Shown one piece after another: positions 11,774-22,039 of a DNA stretch of 64,000 nucleotides; within the stretch, counting starts at the first letter, position 1; every line of letters starts with the position of its first letter. The translations under genes and the position numbers were made by a program. Source of the DNA: Auriscalpium vulgare (Eukaryota > Basidiomycota > Agaricomycetes > Russulales > Auriscalpiaceae); assembly GCA_019915015.1 (NCBI GenBank), contig JAHBBC010000003.1:558001-622000 (forward strand), in the 5' to 3' direction. Under the pieces are notes generated by a model. That model had not been told where the DNA came from, did not search any database, and saw only the letters and a program-made list of their open reading frames with translations.

Positions 11774-14700
11774 AGGTTTACAAGGCAGTACAAGGCTTTA
11801 CAGCATCGCCGACGCCCTTAGCGTACTTTGCGCCGGACAAACCGACATCGCGGAATTCTCACATCTTTGTATTTCCATTGTGAAGGCATGTAAGTGCTCA
11901 ACTCGGATTTGCCAGTATTCGGCAACCCGTGTGCGCGACTGCGAGGGGAGGGCACATCCTTAGAACTTTCATGTATCAATATGTAAAGGCCATACCAGCC
12001 CGGCCAACTCCATGTATCGCCTATCGACGTCTACAAGACTACAACTACACGGAGCAGGTCAGTGGCAGCTATAACTTGCCGTATCCACCTGGGCATTCCT
12101 GGGCCACCTCTCCCTTATGACGAGCATCCCTACGACTTTGCGGATCAACTCACATGATTTGTGATCGTCTTTGTCGTCGCACTTAGGATTTGGGGCATGG
12201 CGGATGCGGGGCTTGAGCTCGAGCACGACGCGGGCGCGGTGTTGTTGTCGCCCCGACGAATCTCCTGCAAGGATCATGGAGTCGGAAACTCGAAAGCACC
12301 TGGGACAGACACATGAGGCACTTTGAGGGCTATAGTGAGCACATTCTGAGACCCGGTGATGTGAGCAACCCGAGTTAAATGAAAGAAAATAAATTAGTGA
12401 CAGTACTAAGAATGGAGGCGACGACGTACATAAGGGCGACCACCCTCGACCGCCGCACGCAACCCGGTGCCCCGTTCTCATCTTCCTCTCCTCTCAGTCT
12501 TCCACCGTCGTCTTCGGAGTGGATGGTCGACGTCCCGTCGTAGCATCCAGACAAAGATGATTTATGTTCCCACGGACTAGCACGGACTGCGCTGTTCCCG
12601 GGCCACTTCCGACACCAACATCGTGGGTCACGACAGAAATTCACTCAGGTAAGTACTCGGTCAGTATGTACTGTGACCGGTGGCCACTGTCGCAATTCCT
12701 CTCCTCGGAGGACTTAGGTGTCTCAGGCCTCTGTCCTGTCGCGTTCTGAAGCTCTGCTGCGCGTCGAGCACCGCCGCCCGCAAGGTACGTCATCCTATGA
12801 TCTGTCGCTCGCAGCACATTGCCCACCTCGATAACCTGCGCACGGGTCGGGCCGCTCAACTATGAGGTATGTGCAAGCAAATAGCGCGCTCGGAGATGAC
12901 GTCAATGACAAGCCTAGCAGTCTCGAGTCTCGAGGATGTACAGGGCTGGATAGCTAGCTACCCCCGGCGCGACCTGCTCTGGCAGCTAGTTCGCGCGCAT
13001 TCCAACCTACTACAGCTACTAGGCGCGCGAGATGTTTTGTGCGCATGCCGAGCCATCATCGCGCGGCGGATCGCCGCCACGTCGCTTGCTCGCGGCACCG
13101 TTTCCAACATCTTCATTGCGAGCGCGTCGACCGCAGCCCTGCCGCAGCCTGCCGCAGCTCACGGCTCTGTATCCCATGAGTTCTAGACTAAATCTCGAGC
13201 GCGCCGCGTGCTGCTGCGGCGTCTGCGGCGTCGACTAGGCACAACACTTCGGGAATTCCCTTGGAGGTTTGGATTGTCCAGGTGCGAGCATTAACATTTA
13301 CGGGGGCTGCGCGACGGAATTTGTAGTAGCTACATATGCAGAAATAAAACTGTCTTGGCCGTCGTTATCTGAATAGTCCATTGTCACAATTTGCCAGCAA
13401 ATGAGGAGCGATATTGATACCACATCCTGCGGATGCAGGATTTCGGCAGGGCTGGTGCGTCGGCGAACGTGCTGGTCATCTTGGCCACGGTATTGTGAAC
13501 TGACAGTCTAAATATACTCCGGTGCGTCACTTGCCCTGACCTCGTCAGACAGTCCCGCATTGACAAGCTTCACCTCGCCGGTCAGCCTTGCCAAGGGATT
13601 GTGATATGACAGTCTAAATACAGCCCGGTGGGTATCGCGTTGCGCCTTGTGACCTTTGTGACCCATGTATACCCTTGTAAGGGCTTGACGTTTGCTCCCC
13701 ATTTCGCTGATGGCGGGTGGGACGTCTCATCACGTAAGATTGTCTCACATAGAGTCACTGCTTGCCAGCCGCGGCAGCGACTCCGATGGCTAGCATAGTT
13801 GAATACTGATAGTTCACCTGGGCTCACCGATCCTGACATCCTGCGAAAACTGCTCATCTCTGGGTGTGTCGCATACTCGTATCTGAGTACCTTGTCGCCA
13901 CGGGCAGTAAGTGTTGACCGATACTGTCACAGCTTGCCGGTGGACTTCGAGCCTCAGAACATGACACAGATATACGCAGAATACACGCGCACACCGGAGA
14001 GTTCTCGACAGCTAACAAGGTAAACACGTGGCCGTCTGATCAGACTTGGCAGTATCTGTTTGTTTTTCGCATAGGAACTTTCAGCCTACTATCATGCGAG
14101 CACAGCTGCAGAAGGTTTCAAGGTATTGAAGGGTATTCACAAGCCTCCATTTGTCAGGCCGCGCCCGCTGGCTTGCAAGTTCACAGTATAGCCAAGCGTA
14201 TAGTTGGCAGATATCATTCCAACACTTGTCGCCCGCATACACCCCGCATGTACCGCCTCAAGATGTTCAGTGGCCGCTCGCCTAGCATCGACTGCGCGCG
14301 CAGAAATCTTTTGGCGCCATCATGCGTATTCTCTTGCTGGCGGAACGACTTTCGCGCAAGGTCGGCGACGGACGGTCCGACGGAGGCTAACAGAGGCTAA
14401 CCCAGGCCTCACATCAAGCAGTCTCCGTAGTTTCTTATCGTGCGGGATCTCCGTCGGGCACTCACAATGCGAGCCGTCGGAACTCGATCAGGTACGCGAT
14501 CCAGCCATCCCATCCTCCGCTAAGTAGCCGCTCACACATGCATTACTACTTATCCGTTGTGCCCAGGCATCGTGTCCGAGTCCGTCGGATAACTGCCTAT
14601 ACAGTAGCTGCGCATTGCCATATGTTGCCCTGCACAGGTTACGCAGGTGAAGGCCTGCAAATCGCACATTCTGCACCGTGAAGGAAAGGATATCAACCAT

Positions 14701-14907
14701 AGATTGCGATGCCTTGTAATGCAGCAGCCTCACATTGCGACAGCGCGTAGTAAGGGCGCCTAAATGGCGCGTTGCTCTGCGCTTGTCACGCTTCCTGACA
14801 TTCCGCAGTCCAAATGATGCCTGCCACCTGGGCCCTGGATTCCCAACTATTCCCCTCTGTTCCCATGCGGCGGCTTTTCTTGGCCGGAGGATGCTGTGTG
14901 GGTTTTG
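11774..14907. other. 3.1-kb gene-poor region
   Basis: No open frame here looks protein-coding on either strand. Sequence is moderate in GC with many short CTAGC-type words and a diverged direct repeat near 13.5-13.6 kb. It may be eroded transposon sequence. Its right end should contain the promoter of the RTA1-like gene. Confidence 0.45.
13502..13620 (+). repeat. diverged direct repeat, two units 106 bp apart
   Basis: The 13-mer GACAGTCTAAATA occurs at 13502-13514 and 13608-13620. It sits within ~40 bp of similar flank (..GG.ATTGTGA.. before, ..CCGGTG.GT.. after). This suggests an old tandem duplication or remnants of a repeat family. Confidence 0.55.
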
Positions 14908-14915
14908 TATAAATA
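14908..14915 (+). promoter_or_regulatory. TATA box of the RTA1-like gene
   Basis: TATAAATA about 100 nt before the ATG at 15011, inside TGTATAAATATAAG. Confidence 0.55.
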
Positions 14916-15010
14916 TAAGACCCGGCGAGGTCTTGATTACGGCGACTGCTCAGCGCTCAGGCTTCAAGTTCATACCTTCCTACCTTTTTTTTCCACATTT
15001 CCAGTTATTC

Positions 15011-16349
15011 ATGGGTAGGAATCCTCCCTTTCAGAGTGTACGATGGCTCACTCTGTCGTAACGTCCTGTAGCTCGCCAAGACCTTGATCCCAACTCCCAG
15101 TATCACTATGTCCCGACCGAATGGGTCACCATCGTCTTCGTCGTTCTCTTCAGCATCTCCACGAGTAAGTTTGATGTGTGTACACTGTACACTTTCCACC
15201 GCGTTGCTGATGACCGCACTTTATCTAGTACTTCACCTAGGCCAGATGATTCGATGGCGTCTTTGGTGGCTCCTCCCCACGGTCGTGCTGTGCGGCCTCC
15301 TCGAGATAGCGGGCTGGAGCGGGCGGCTATGGTCCAGCCTCAACGTCGACTTGCGTTCACCTTTTATGCTGCAGTAAGGTCTGTACATATGCACGCATCT
15401 AGCCACTGAGCCTTGTGCAGGATTGTGGCCACCATTATCGCTCCCACACCACTGGTTGCGGCCAACTTCGTGCTGCTTGGCCGTATCATCCGCCGCCTAG
15501 GACCTCGTTACAGCCGCCTTGGTCCCAAATTGTGTACGCTACCTTCGCACGACTTCTTCATTGGGCTGACAGGTGATTCGCAGACACAACAATTTTTCTG
15601 ACATGTGTACGTTCTTTCTCCCTCGCGATAGGCAGCTCCACGGCTCACCACCAATACAACAGGATATCATAGCCCTCATCGTGCAAGGCGGCGGTGGTGG
15701 TATTGCTTCGGGCAACAGCGATTCAGATGCAAGAGTTGGTGGCAACATCATGCTCGGTGGCATCATCTTCCAGCTGGGTAGGCATTATCGTCGGGCATCT
15801 GTCAGCCTCGGTTGACCTACCACAACTGTAGTCGCAATCATCTGCTACGCCGCGCTCGCGGCGGAGTTCCTGCTACGATATGTCAAGGACAGACCCTTCG
15901 AGAGGCCCAATGCTCCCGACCAGCCTCGGGGACGCACCGACAAGCACATGAAGATCCTGCTCGGCGGCATGTCGCTCATGACGCTCTTCATCCTCATCCG
16001 GTCAGTTGCACTCGTCCGTCCGTCTATGCAGCGTACTGAGATGTCATATAAAGATCGGTATACCGTACAATCGAGCTTGCCGACGGGTGGAATGGCAAGG
16101 TCATTTCAACGCAAGTGCTTTTCAGTAAGTTGTCGAGCGCTATCACTGCAAATCTTGCTCACCATATACTTTCCAGATGTGTTCGACGGCGCCATGGTCA
16201 CTCTGGCCATGTACACCCTCAATATTTGCCACCCTGGCTACCTTCTGCACCCAAAGGAGCAGTTCCAAGACGCTTCCGAACGCTCTTCGGCCTATGCCAA
16301 CGATGAGCAGAAGGGTTATGTGCCTCCGATGGCCATGAATTCGGTCTGA
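15011..16349 (+). CDS. RTA1-like seven-helix membrane protein
   Basis: Nine exons join to 301 residues with all phases consistent: 15011..15014, 15072..15164, 15229..15373, 15421..15533, 15584..15606, 15663..15778, 15833..16000, 16054..16124, 16177..16349. The first exon is only ATGG. The protein starts MARQDLDPNSQYHYVPTEW and has about seven hydrophobic segments. RTA1-family signatures include LVQGGGGGIA-like text (LIVQGGGGGIASGN), GGNIMLGGIIFQL, RSVYRTIELADGWNG and MYTLNICHPGYLL. The family includes yeast RTA1, RSB1 and PUG1, linked to resistance to lipid-like toxicants and export of sphingoid bases at the plasma membrane. The substrate here is unknown. The family assignment is strong. Confidence 0.92.
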
Positions 16350-16623
16350 AGTGTCCAACAGTCTGGACGATGTTTCATCCCCAGCCACGACGAGTACGGG
16401 CTACCCATATCTTTTCACTGTTGTAAAACGGGTTCTCGGACACATTGGAGCATTGGCTCTCGGACACTGGTAGAATTCATGCATACATTGGGTATTTGGA
16501 TTTGGATATAACAGTATTGGATGGTAAGCAGATACACACGCACGGACCTGACGGCGGACAATTTAGCCTACCTACACCGCATTTACGTTAGCTCGAGTCG
16601 AGTAATCATTTCGAACATCGCGC

Positions 16624-17700
16624 GCCTTTGACGATGTCGTCAAGGACGTGGACGTTATTGAACATACCGCGTCGCCGTTCCATTTCAACGCCACGGAGCC
16701 GGATGGCATGATGCCCCTCGCCCAAGCCAAGTGCGGTGACTGACCACGAGCACGCAGACCTCCTCGTCCCTGCGATCCACGGGACGGTTGGGATCCTCGA
16801 GTCCGTCAAGCGCCACGGGTATGTGCGCGCATACATATACAACGCGTTCCGCTGACGACCTCCTCGACGAGTAGCTCCAGTGTTGGCAACTGCGCGTGGT
16901 AATCACCAGCTCCAACGCGGCGATCTATACGAGTTCCGATAAGCCGGTCGTCTTCGACGAGTCCGATTGAACGACCCTTCCGTGCAGCAGGTCGAGGAGA
17001 AGGGTGTTGATACTCCGCCGGATGTCGTCTACTGCGCGTCGAGGACACTCGCGGAGAATTGCTTTGTCGCGTGCTTCGGTGTGCGTGGGCTGAACCGCCC
17101 TCTTAGCCGCATGGGAATTCTACAACAAGAACAAGGCCGCGATCAGCTGGGATCTCGTCGTGCTGAACCCACCAGTCACTACGTCTGTCACCATCTGCGA
17201 TGCGCTCAAAATGCTGTCTTGCTGACCTTGCGCACGACAGGTGTTCGGCGTGCGACTTTTTAGTCGGTGGATTTCGAGGATACAGCTGACTTGGGACACT
17301 TGCAGCCGCTGATCCAGGAGGTGCATTCACTGAACGAACTGAACACGTCAATGCAGGAAGTATATGACACCGTCGTCCTGGGCAAGAGACGACACCACGC
17401 TCCAGTCGAGCAATGCCTGGGTCGACGTGCACGATCTTGGTCTCGCGCACGTCCTTGCCGCCCAGCAAGCGGCGGCAGACAGAAAGCGTATCATTATCAG
17501 CGGCGGTGCATGTCGCTGGCGCAATACATGCATCAGACATCTGACCGTTCGTGAGCAGGGTCGTTTTTCTGGCAGTAGATTGGTGCGTACCATTTTGTCT
17601 TTGAGTCGCCCATATGCTCTCTGACAACTATCAAGTCGACGTGGCGAACTCCATCCATCAAGCCTGCGCCGGTGCCGAACCTCGCCAAAGGCCGCTCGAT
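16624..17700 (+). pseudogene. NAD(P)-dependent epimerase/reductase, broken copy 1
   Basis: The copy starts at what is exon 2 in the intact paralogue at 50.2 kb (AFDDVVKDVDVIEHTASPF); the N-terminal Rossmann exon with the TGANG motif is missing. Exon 3-like (PAIHGTVGILESVKRHG), exon 4-like (VVITSSNAAIYTSSDKPVV), exon 5-like (AAWEFYNKNKAA) and NADP-reductase C-terminal text (NAWVDVHDLGLAHVLAAQ) follow in order. It carries single-base deletions (around 16890 and at the W codon near 16968), a lost splice donor near 17057 and a GC in place of GT after exon 2. The 9-nt exon GTGTTCGGC at 17241-17249 is preserved. The last exon breaks near 17.7 kb. The family reduces aldehydes, ketones or dihydroflavonol-like substrates. 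Confidence 0.8.
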
Positions 17701-17749
17701 AAGCAGATTCGATGGACCGGGAAACGCTCAGTCATGAAATTAGCAAAGT

Positions 17750-18412
17750 TGGGAGTTCTACGAGAAGCACATGGCGAGCGTCGGTTGGGACCTTGTCGTG
17801 CTCAACCCGCCCTTCGTGCGTCACTTATTCCACTCATACGTGATCACCCATCTGAGAACGTACCTCACCAGGTTTTCGGCGTACGCACCCTTTACCTGAT
17901 CACTGACCCCACAGCGTACTGACTTTCCCCGCGATGAGATAGCCCCCGATCCACGAGGTGCGCGCGCTGACGGAGCTCAACACGTCGATGCAGGACATGT
18001 ACGACACGACGGTGCTCGGGAAACGCGACGCGGCGGGACTCGCCTTCGCCAGCGCGTGGATCGACGTGCGCGACCTCGGCTCGGCGCACGTCCTTGCGGC
18101 GGAGAAGGCTGCCGCGGGCGGCGAGCGCATCATCGTTAGCGCGGGCGGGTTCTTCTGGCAGGAAATTGGTGTGTTCTCCCCTGCTATCGGTTGGTGATGG
18201 CGCTGATTTGAACGGACAGTGGATGTGGCGAACTCGATCACGCCCGCGCCGCGGCCTGGCCTCGCGGCACGCCGGGCTCGTGGAAGGACACGCCGCGCCC
18301 GATCACGTTTGTCACGGACAAGGCGGATAGAATCCTCGGGCTGAAGTACCGCTCATTGGAGACGATGGTGAAAGACTCGCTGGATGAGTTTACTGCTTTC
18401 AAGAACACCTGA
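17750..18412 (+). pseudogene. NAD(P)-dependent epimerase/reductase, broken copy 2
   Basis: This fragment begins abruptly at the exon-5 region (WEFYEKHMASVGWDLVVLN) right after the end of copy 1, so the pair looks like a tandem array collapsed by deletion. It keeps the 9-nt exon GTTTTCGGC (17872-17880) and a long exon from 17943 (PPIHEVRALTELNTS ... WIDVRDLGSAHVLAAEK). It lacks the intron that the intact copies have before the FFWQE segment, and it has a one-base frameshift in the last exon near 18267. It ends with the family C-terminus (LGLKYRSLETMVKDSLDEF), stop at 18410-18412. With the first half missing it cannot make a working enzyme. Confidence 0.8.
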
Positions 18413-18590
18413 GCAGCTGGCCGGTGAACGGATGTGGAAGCATGCGGCATTGTGTACCTACAAGTGTGTAGAGATAGAAAGCAAATGGTAAAGGTACTCC
18501 GCTGTGTGACTGTAGAATAGGGCGATAATGGACTAGATGGGTAATTATGATTGTACTATAGATGTTTGTACGATAATTTCAACATGTGTC

Positions 18591-20323
18591 CTACAAGTCG
18601 TACCAGGACCACTGCTGCCGCGGGTATGCTTCTGCCGGAACACCATCCACCAGATACAACTCCTCATCGTCAGTATAGTCCTCTGTCATCCTCATCCTCT
18701 TCCCTCCGTCAGAGTGGCCGCTGCTTGATTCATGCGCAGACGTCGGGCCGCCATTGCGATCTGCTCCTCCTCGCTCTACGGTGTCCTCGTCCACTGCATC
18801 GCCTCTCTTCCTCTTGCCTTGATCACTTCCACCGCTGGTCGACGGTGGTGGCGACACAGCCTGGAGGGGGACTCCGTCGTAATCTTCGACGACGTTGGGA
18901 TCAACGACGATCTCCTCCTCCGCCTTGTCTGCCTCCTCCTTGCCAACTTCCGCATTGTCTTCTTTCTCGTTTTCCTCTTCCTCGAAGTCCTCCTCCTTGT
19001 CTTCCGCCTCCTCGTCTCCTTCTTCCTGCTCTCCTACCCCCTCTTCCCCCTCCTTCACCACATCGCCACCTTTGGCCGCGATTAGTCGCAGCTGAAAGCT
19101 TGCCTCGTAAAACACACAGCGCATACCGAATCCATAGATGTACTACGTCACAGTATATGTCAGCTGTCAAACGGGCGATAGCAAAGGGTCGCGGGCGTAC
19201 CTCTGCACCCTGCCGAAGTGCACTGACGATCTCTCCTACGGAGATCTTTTCTGACCTTTTTTCGGGCTCCTTGATGAATATTTCCCTTTCCTGAGGGGTT
19301 GGGAGTCGTCCGTGCATTTTCCGGAACCATATGCGCATGCGGACAGCTTTCGAGCCCGGCGATCTATGGAAGTACCTCGCCCAAAACTCTAGGACCTACA
19401 ATGCATAGATTATCAGCGCCAAGCGTACAAAGTCATAAGAATGGACTCACAGCCTGAGGCAGCGCGCACACCTCCGGCACTGTCAGCGGCTTCCCCGAAA
19501 ATAGCTCATACTGGCCCATGTACATCCACTGGGCCTCACGGCCATTCCCTTTACCGCTTTGCACCAGAACTCGCTCGTACTCCTGCCAGCTCGCCTCGCG
19601 CGGCGTCGCGCTCAGCAGCACGCCGGGTTGGCCTGGCAGTGCGGGAACGTATGGCTGATGGGCTGGGCGCAAGTAGAAGAAATGGTCGCAGCCTGTGCGC
19701 GCGGCGTGGTGCGCGCGAGGGCGTGTGCGCCCCTTGTTCGGGTTGCCGCCGAAAAGGTTGGTGAGGACGGCGGTGGGGAAGGCGCGCTCGCGGAGGGTGG
19801 GGGAGAGGGCGATCGCGAGCGGAGTGGTGGAGAGGCGCTCGGCGAGTGAGGGTGGACAGATGGCTCGGGGTGGGGGCACGAGCGCGGGGCGTGGGCGGGG
19901 GCGGGGGCGGGGTGGCTGTTTAGCGGGGCGGATTGGCGGGGCGGGAGGGACTGGCGAGGCGGGGCGGATTGGCGGGGCGGGCAGGACGTTGTCGGCGAGG
20001 GTGCTGGTGCTGGCAACAGCGTTGGCACTGGTGCTCGTGGTGCTCGAACGCGCTGGAGGGGGATGATTGGGTACGACGCCTAAGAGGGTACTGTTGGATA
20101 TGGATACTTGGGCTAGCAGCGGGGACAGCGACTAGAGCTCACGAATAAGCAGCATACATCGAGTGAAGTCGAACAGCGCACTTGCCTTGCCGACCAGAGA
20201 GGTTCCCTTGCCCTCAAGCTCCTGCAGCCTTGCGTGCATCTCGATGACGGCGGTTTGGAGCCCGATTATGAGCTTGTATATGTGATCAGTCGTCGCGGTG
20301 TTGGTGAGAAATATTTGCGACAT
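18591..20323 (-). CDS. basidiomycete protein of unknown function (DUF6697-like)
   Basis: Exons 20186..20323, 19451..20131, 19201..19395 and 18591..19142 give 521 residues in frame; the true start is the ATG at 20323 (MSQIFLTNTATTDH). An N-terminal helical stretch is followed by a Pro/Arg-rich linker with repeated PPIRPA units. Then comes a conserved block of ~200 residues (LFGGNPNKGRTRPRA, PGVLLSATPREASW, QWMYMGQYELFSGKPLTV, MRIWFRKMHGRLPTPQE). I recognise this as resembling the basidiomycete DUF6697 domain. The C-terminus has a long Glu/Asp tract and basic patches (GKRKRGD, GGKRMRM), suggesting a nuclear protein. Intron 1 has a GCAAGT donor. It is divergent from BIG1. No function is known to me. 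Confidence 0.8.
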
Positions 20324-20725
20324 GTTCAAGCGCGCACGGAGGGGCAGCGGACGATATATTGGATTTCTTGACTCTCTGAGATATAGGGCCTCACGAACGG
20401 GAAAAAATCGCCGAGCTTGAGCGCATGCTTGCCTCGCCGTCTAGCATCGAGGGTGCGGCCGAGTGGACGGGCGAGCATGGGGCACAAGAGAGTTATAAAT
20501 GCACCAGAAAAGGCTCGCGACCGTGCATGTTCAAGTCGTTATCTCGGGCACGTTGAGCAACGGAGCCCCATCAAGAGACAGATTTCCTCAACGCCAACAA
20601 TCGATGGAACTGAAGCCCGGAGGCAGAGACTTTGCTATATTCTGGGACGGCTGGAGGACGGCCAAGCACGTGGCTGCAGCACTCGCTCCTCTGCCAGAAC
20701 CGCCAGCCAGCCTCGCCGACCCGCC
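20324..20725. other. shared divergent promoter region
   Basis: 402 bp between the oppositely oriented starts of the DUF6697-like gene and BIG1. It should hold both promoters. I see no coding sequence. Confidence 0.5.
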
Positions 20726-21729
20726 ATGCTCAGCAGCGCGTTGACCGTCGCCTCCCTCATCGCCTTCGCCACTGCGTTCTCCGACACCCTCCCCGTTGTC
20801 GCCTGGTCATCCCATCCGTGAGCAACACGCACGCCGCACCCCATACCCTCTGACCACTTCTCCTTCCAGTTCCAATGCCCTCGACAGCTTAGCGACCGCA
20901 TCCTCGCACTCAAACAGTGTCTACGAGCAGCTTCTGCTGAGCGATGACATCTGCGCGTACGACGGCGTCGTCATGGTCGACCAGCCTGGGGTGCGCTCCG
21001 CCTCCGCCTCCGCCTCCGCAGTCTCCCGAACTGACATCCCATTCGTCTCAGCTCCACGCCTCCGACCTGCGCACCCTCTCGCCCTCCTCCGCCCTCGTCA
21101 GCCTCCTCTCGCGCTCGCCGTCGTCCGTGCAGCTGCCCTACATCCGCCGCTCGCCGGGTGCCGTCGCGGTGCACGACCTCGCGGGGCTTGTGCAGCAGCG
21201 CTGCGGGTCGCGCGTGCTCACGCACACATCCGGCAGCGGCCGCATGCAGGTCGAGGATGGAATGAAGCACGTCGTGTGCGTGTCTGTGCCGGAGCTCGAC
21301 GGAAATGCGTCCTCGCGGAAGGCCGCCATGGCGGAGCACGGTGAGTCCTAAGAGATGCTCCACAGCAGCGTCCGACTGACTTCTCCGTGTCGAGCAGAGT
21401 CTCGCCTGGCACAGGATCTCGAAAACCTTGCGCTCGCATTCCCGAAGCACATCGTCGTCTTTGCTGGTTCGCCCTCGTCGTTCGTGATGCGCCGCCAGAC
21501 CGACCTCGGCCCCGCGCTCGTTCAGGCGCCGGGCAATTCGACGCTCCCTGAGGGTGGCATTTTGAAGCGCTACCAGCTTCTCACGCCTGCGCTGATTATG
21601 TCGCTGCTCGTCGCATTCTTTGTGCTCATCCCCATCGTACTCTTCGGTGTCTCCGCCCTCGCGAGCATCCAAAACCCGCACCGCGTGCCACCGCCGCCTG
21701 ACTTTGACTCGTTCGAGAAGAAGGATTAG
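20726..21729 (+). CDS. BIG1: BIG1, ER membrane protein related to V-ATPase accessory factors
   Basis: Exons 20726..20817, 20870..20990, 21052..21340 and 21398..21729 give 277 residues. The first ~18 residues form a signal peptide (LSSALTVASLIAFATAFS). The lumenal part contains ICAYDGVVMVDQPGL and conserved core segments. One transmembrane helix lies near residues 230-255 (TPALIMSLLVAFFVLIPIVL), followed by a short cytosolic tail ending EKKD. This topology and text match the fungal Big1 family, related to the V-ATPase S1/Voa1 accessory proteins. In yeast Big1 is an ER protein needed for normal beta-1,6-glucan in the wall. The family call is good; the exact molecular role is unresolved even in yeast. 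Confidence 0.85.
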
Positions 21730-22039
21730 ACTTGCAGGATCAGATCAGACCGGGACAATGGCATTGCTGTGATTATACTACGATAAGATTGCGGTTTGGG
21801 TGGTATTGATACAATGACATGTGTGCATCCACGACAGCGAACCATCATAATAATGTATGCGACAGTGGAAGGCGAGGTGACCGGTGACTAGGATGATCCT
21901 ATACCTATGTGGAGATAAGCAAGCAGACAGTAAAAAGACAGCCAGAGTAATGGAAATTGACACAGGGAGGAGAAAACATGCGCAGCGGTTAAATAAGAGA
22001 GGAATCGTGCAGGACTCCGAAGATGTCTCATGTCGTTTG
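21730..22039. other. short convergent spacer
   Basis: About 310 bp between the BIG1 stop and the MED13 stop; it presumably holds both 3' ends. Nothing else seen. Confidence 0.5.

Noticed and set aside
12059..12481. 140-codon minus-strand frame in the gene-poor region
   Set aside because: A short stretch (VVLELKPRIRHAPN) looks protein-like, but no splice partners or family could be found on either side.
20327..20329. Start of the DUF6697-like protein at 20329
   Set aside because: The codon there is TTG; the ATG two codons later (20323) is the plausible start.
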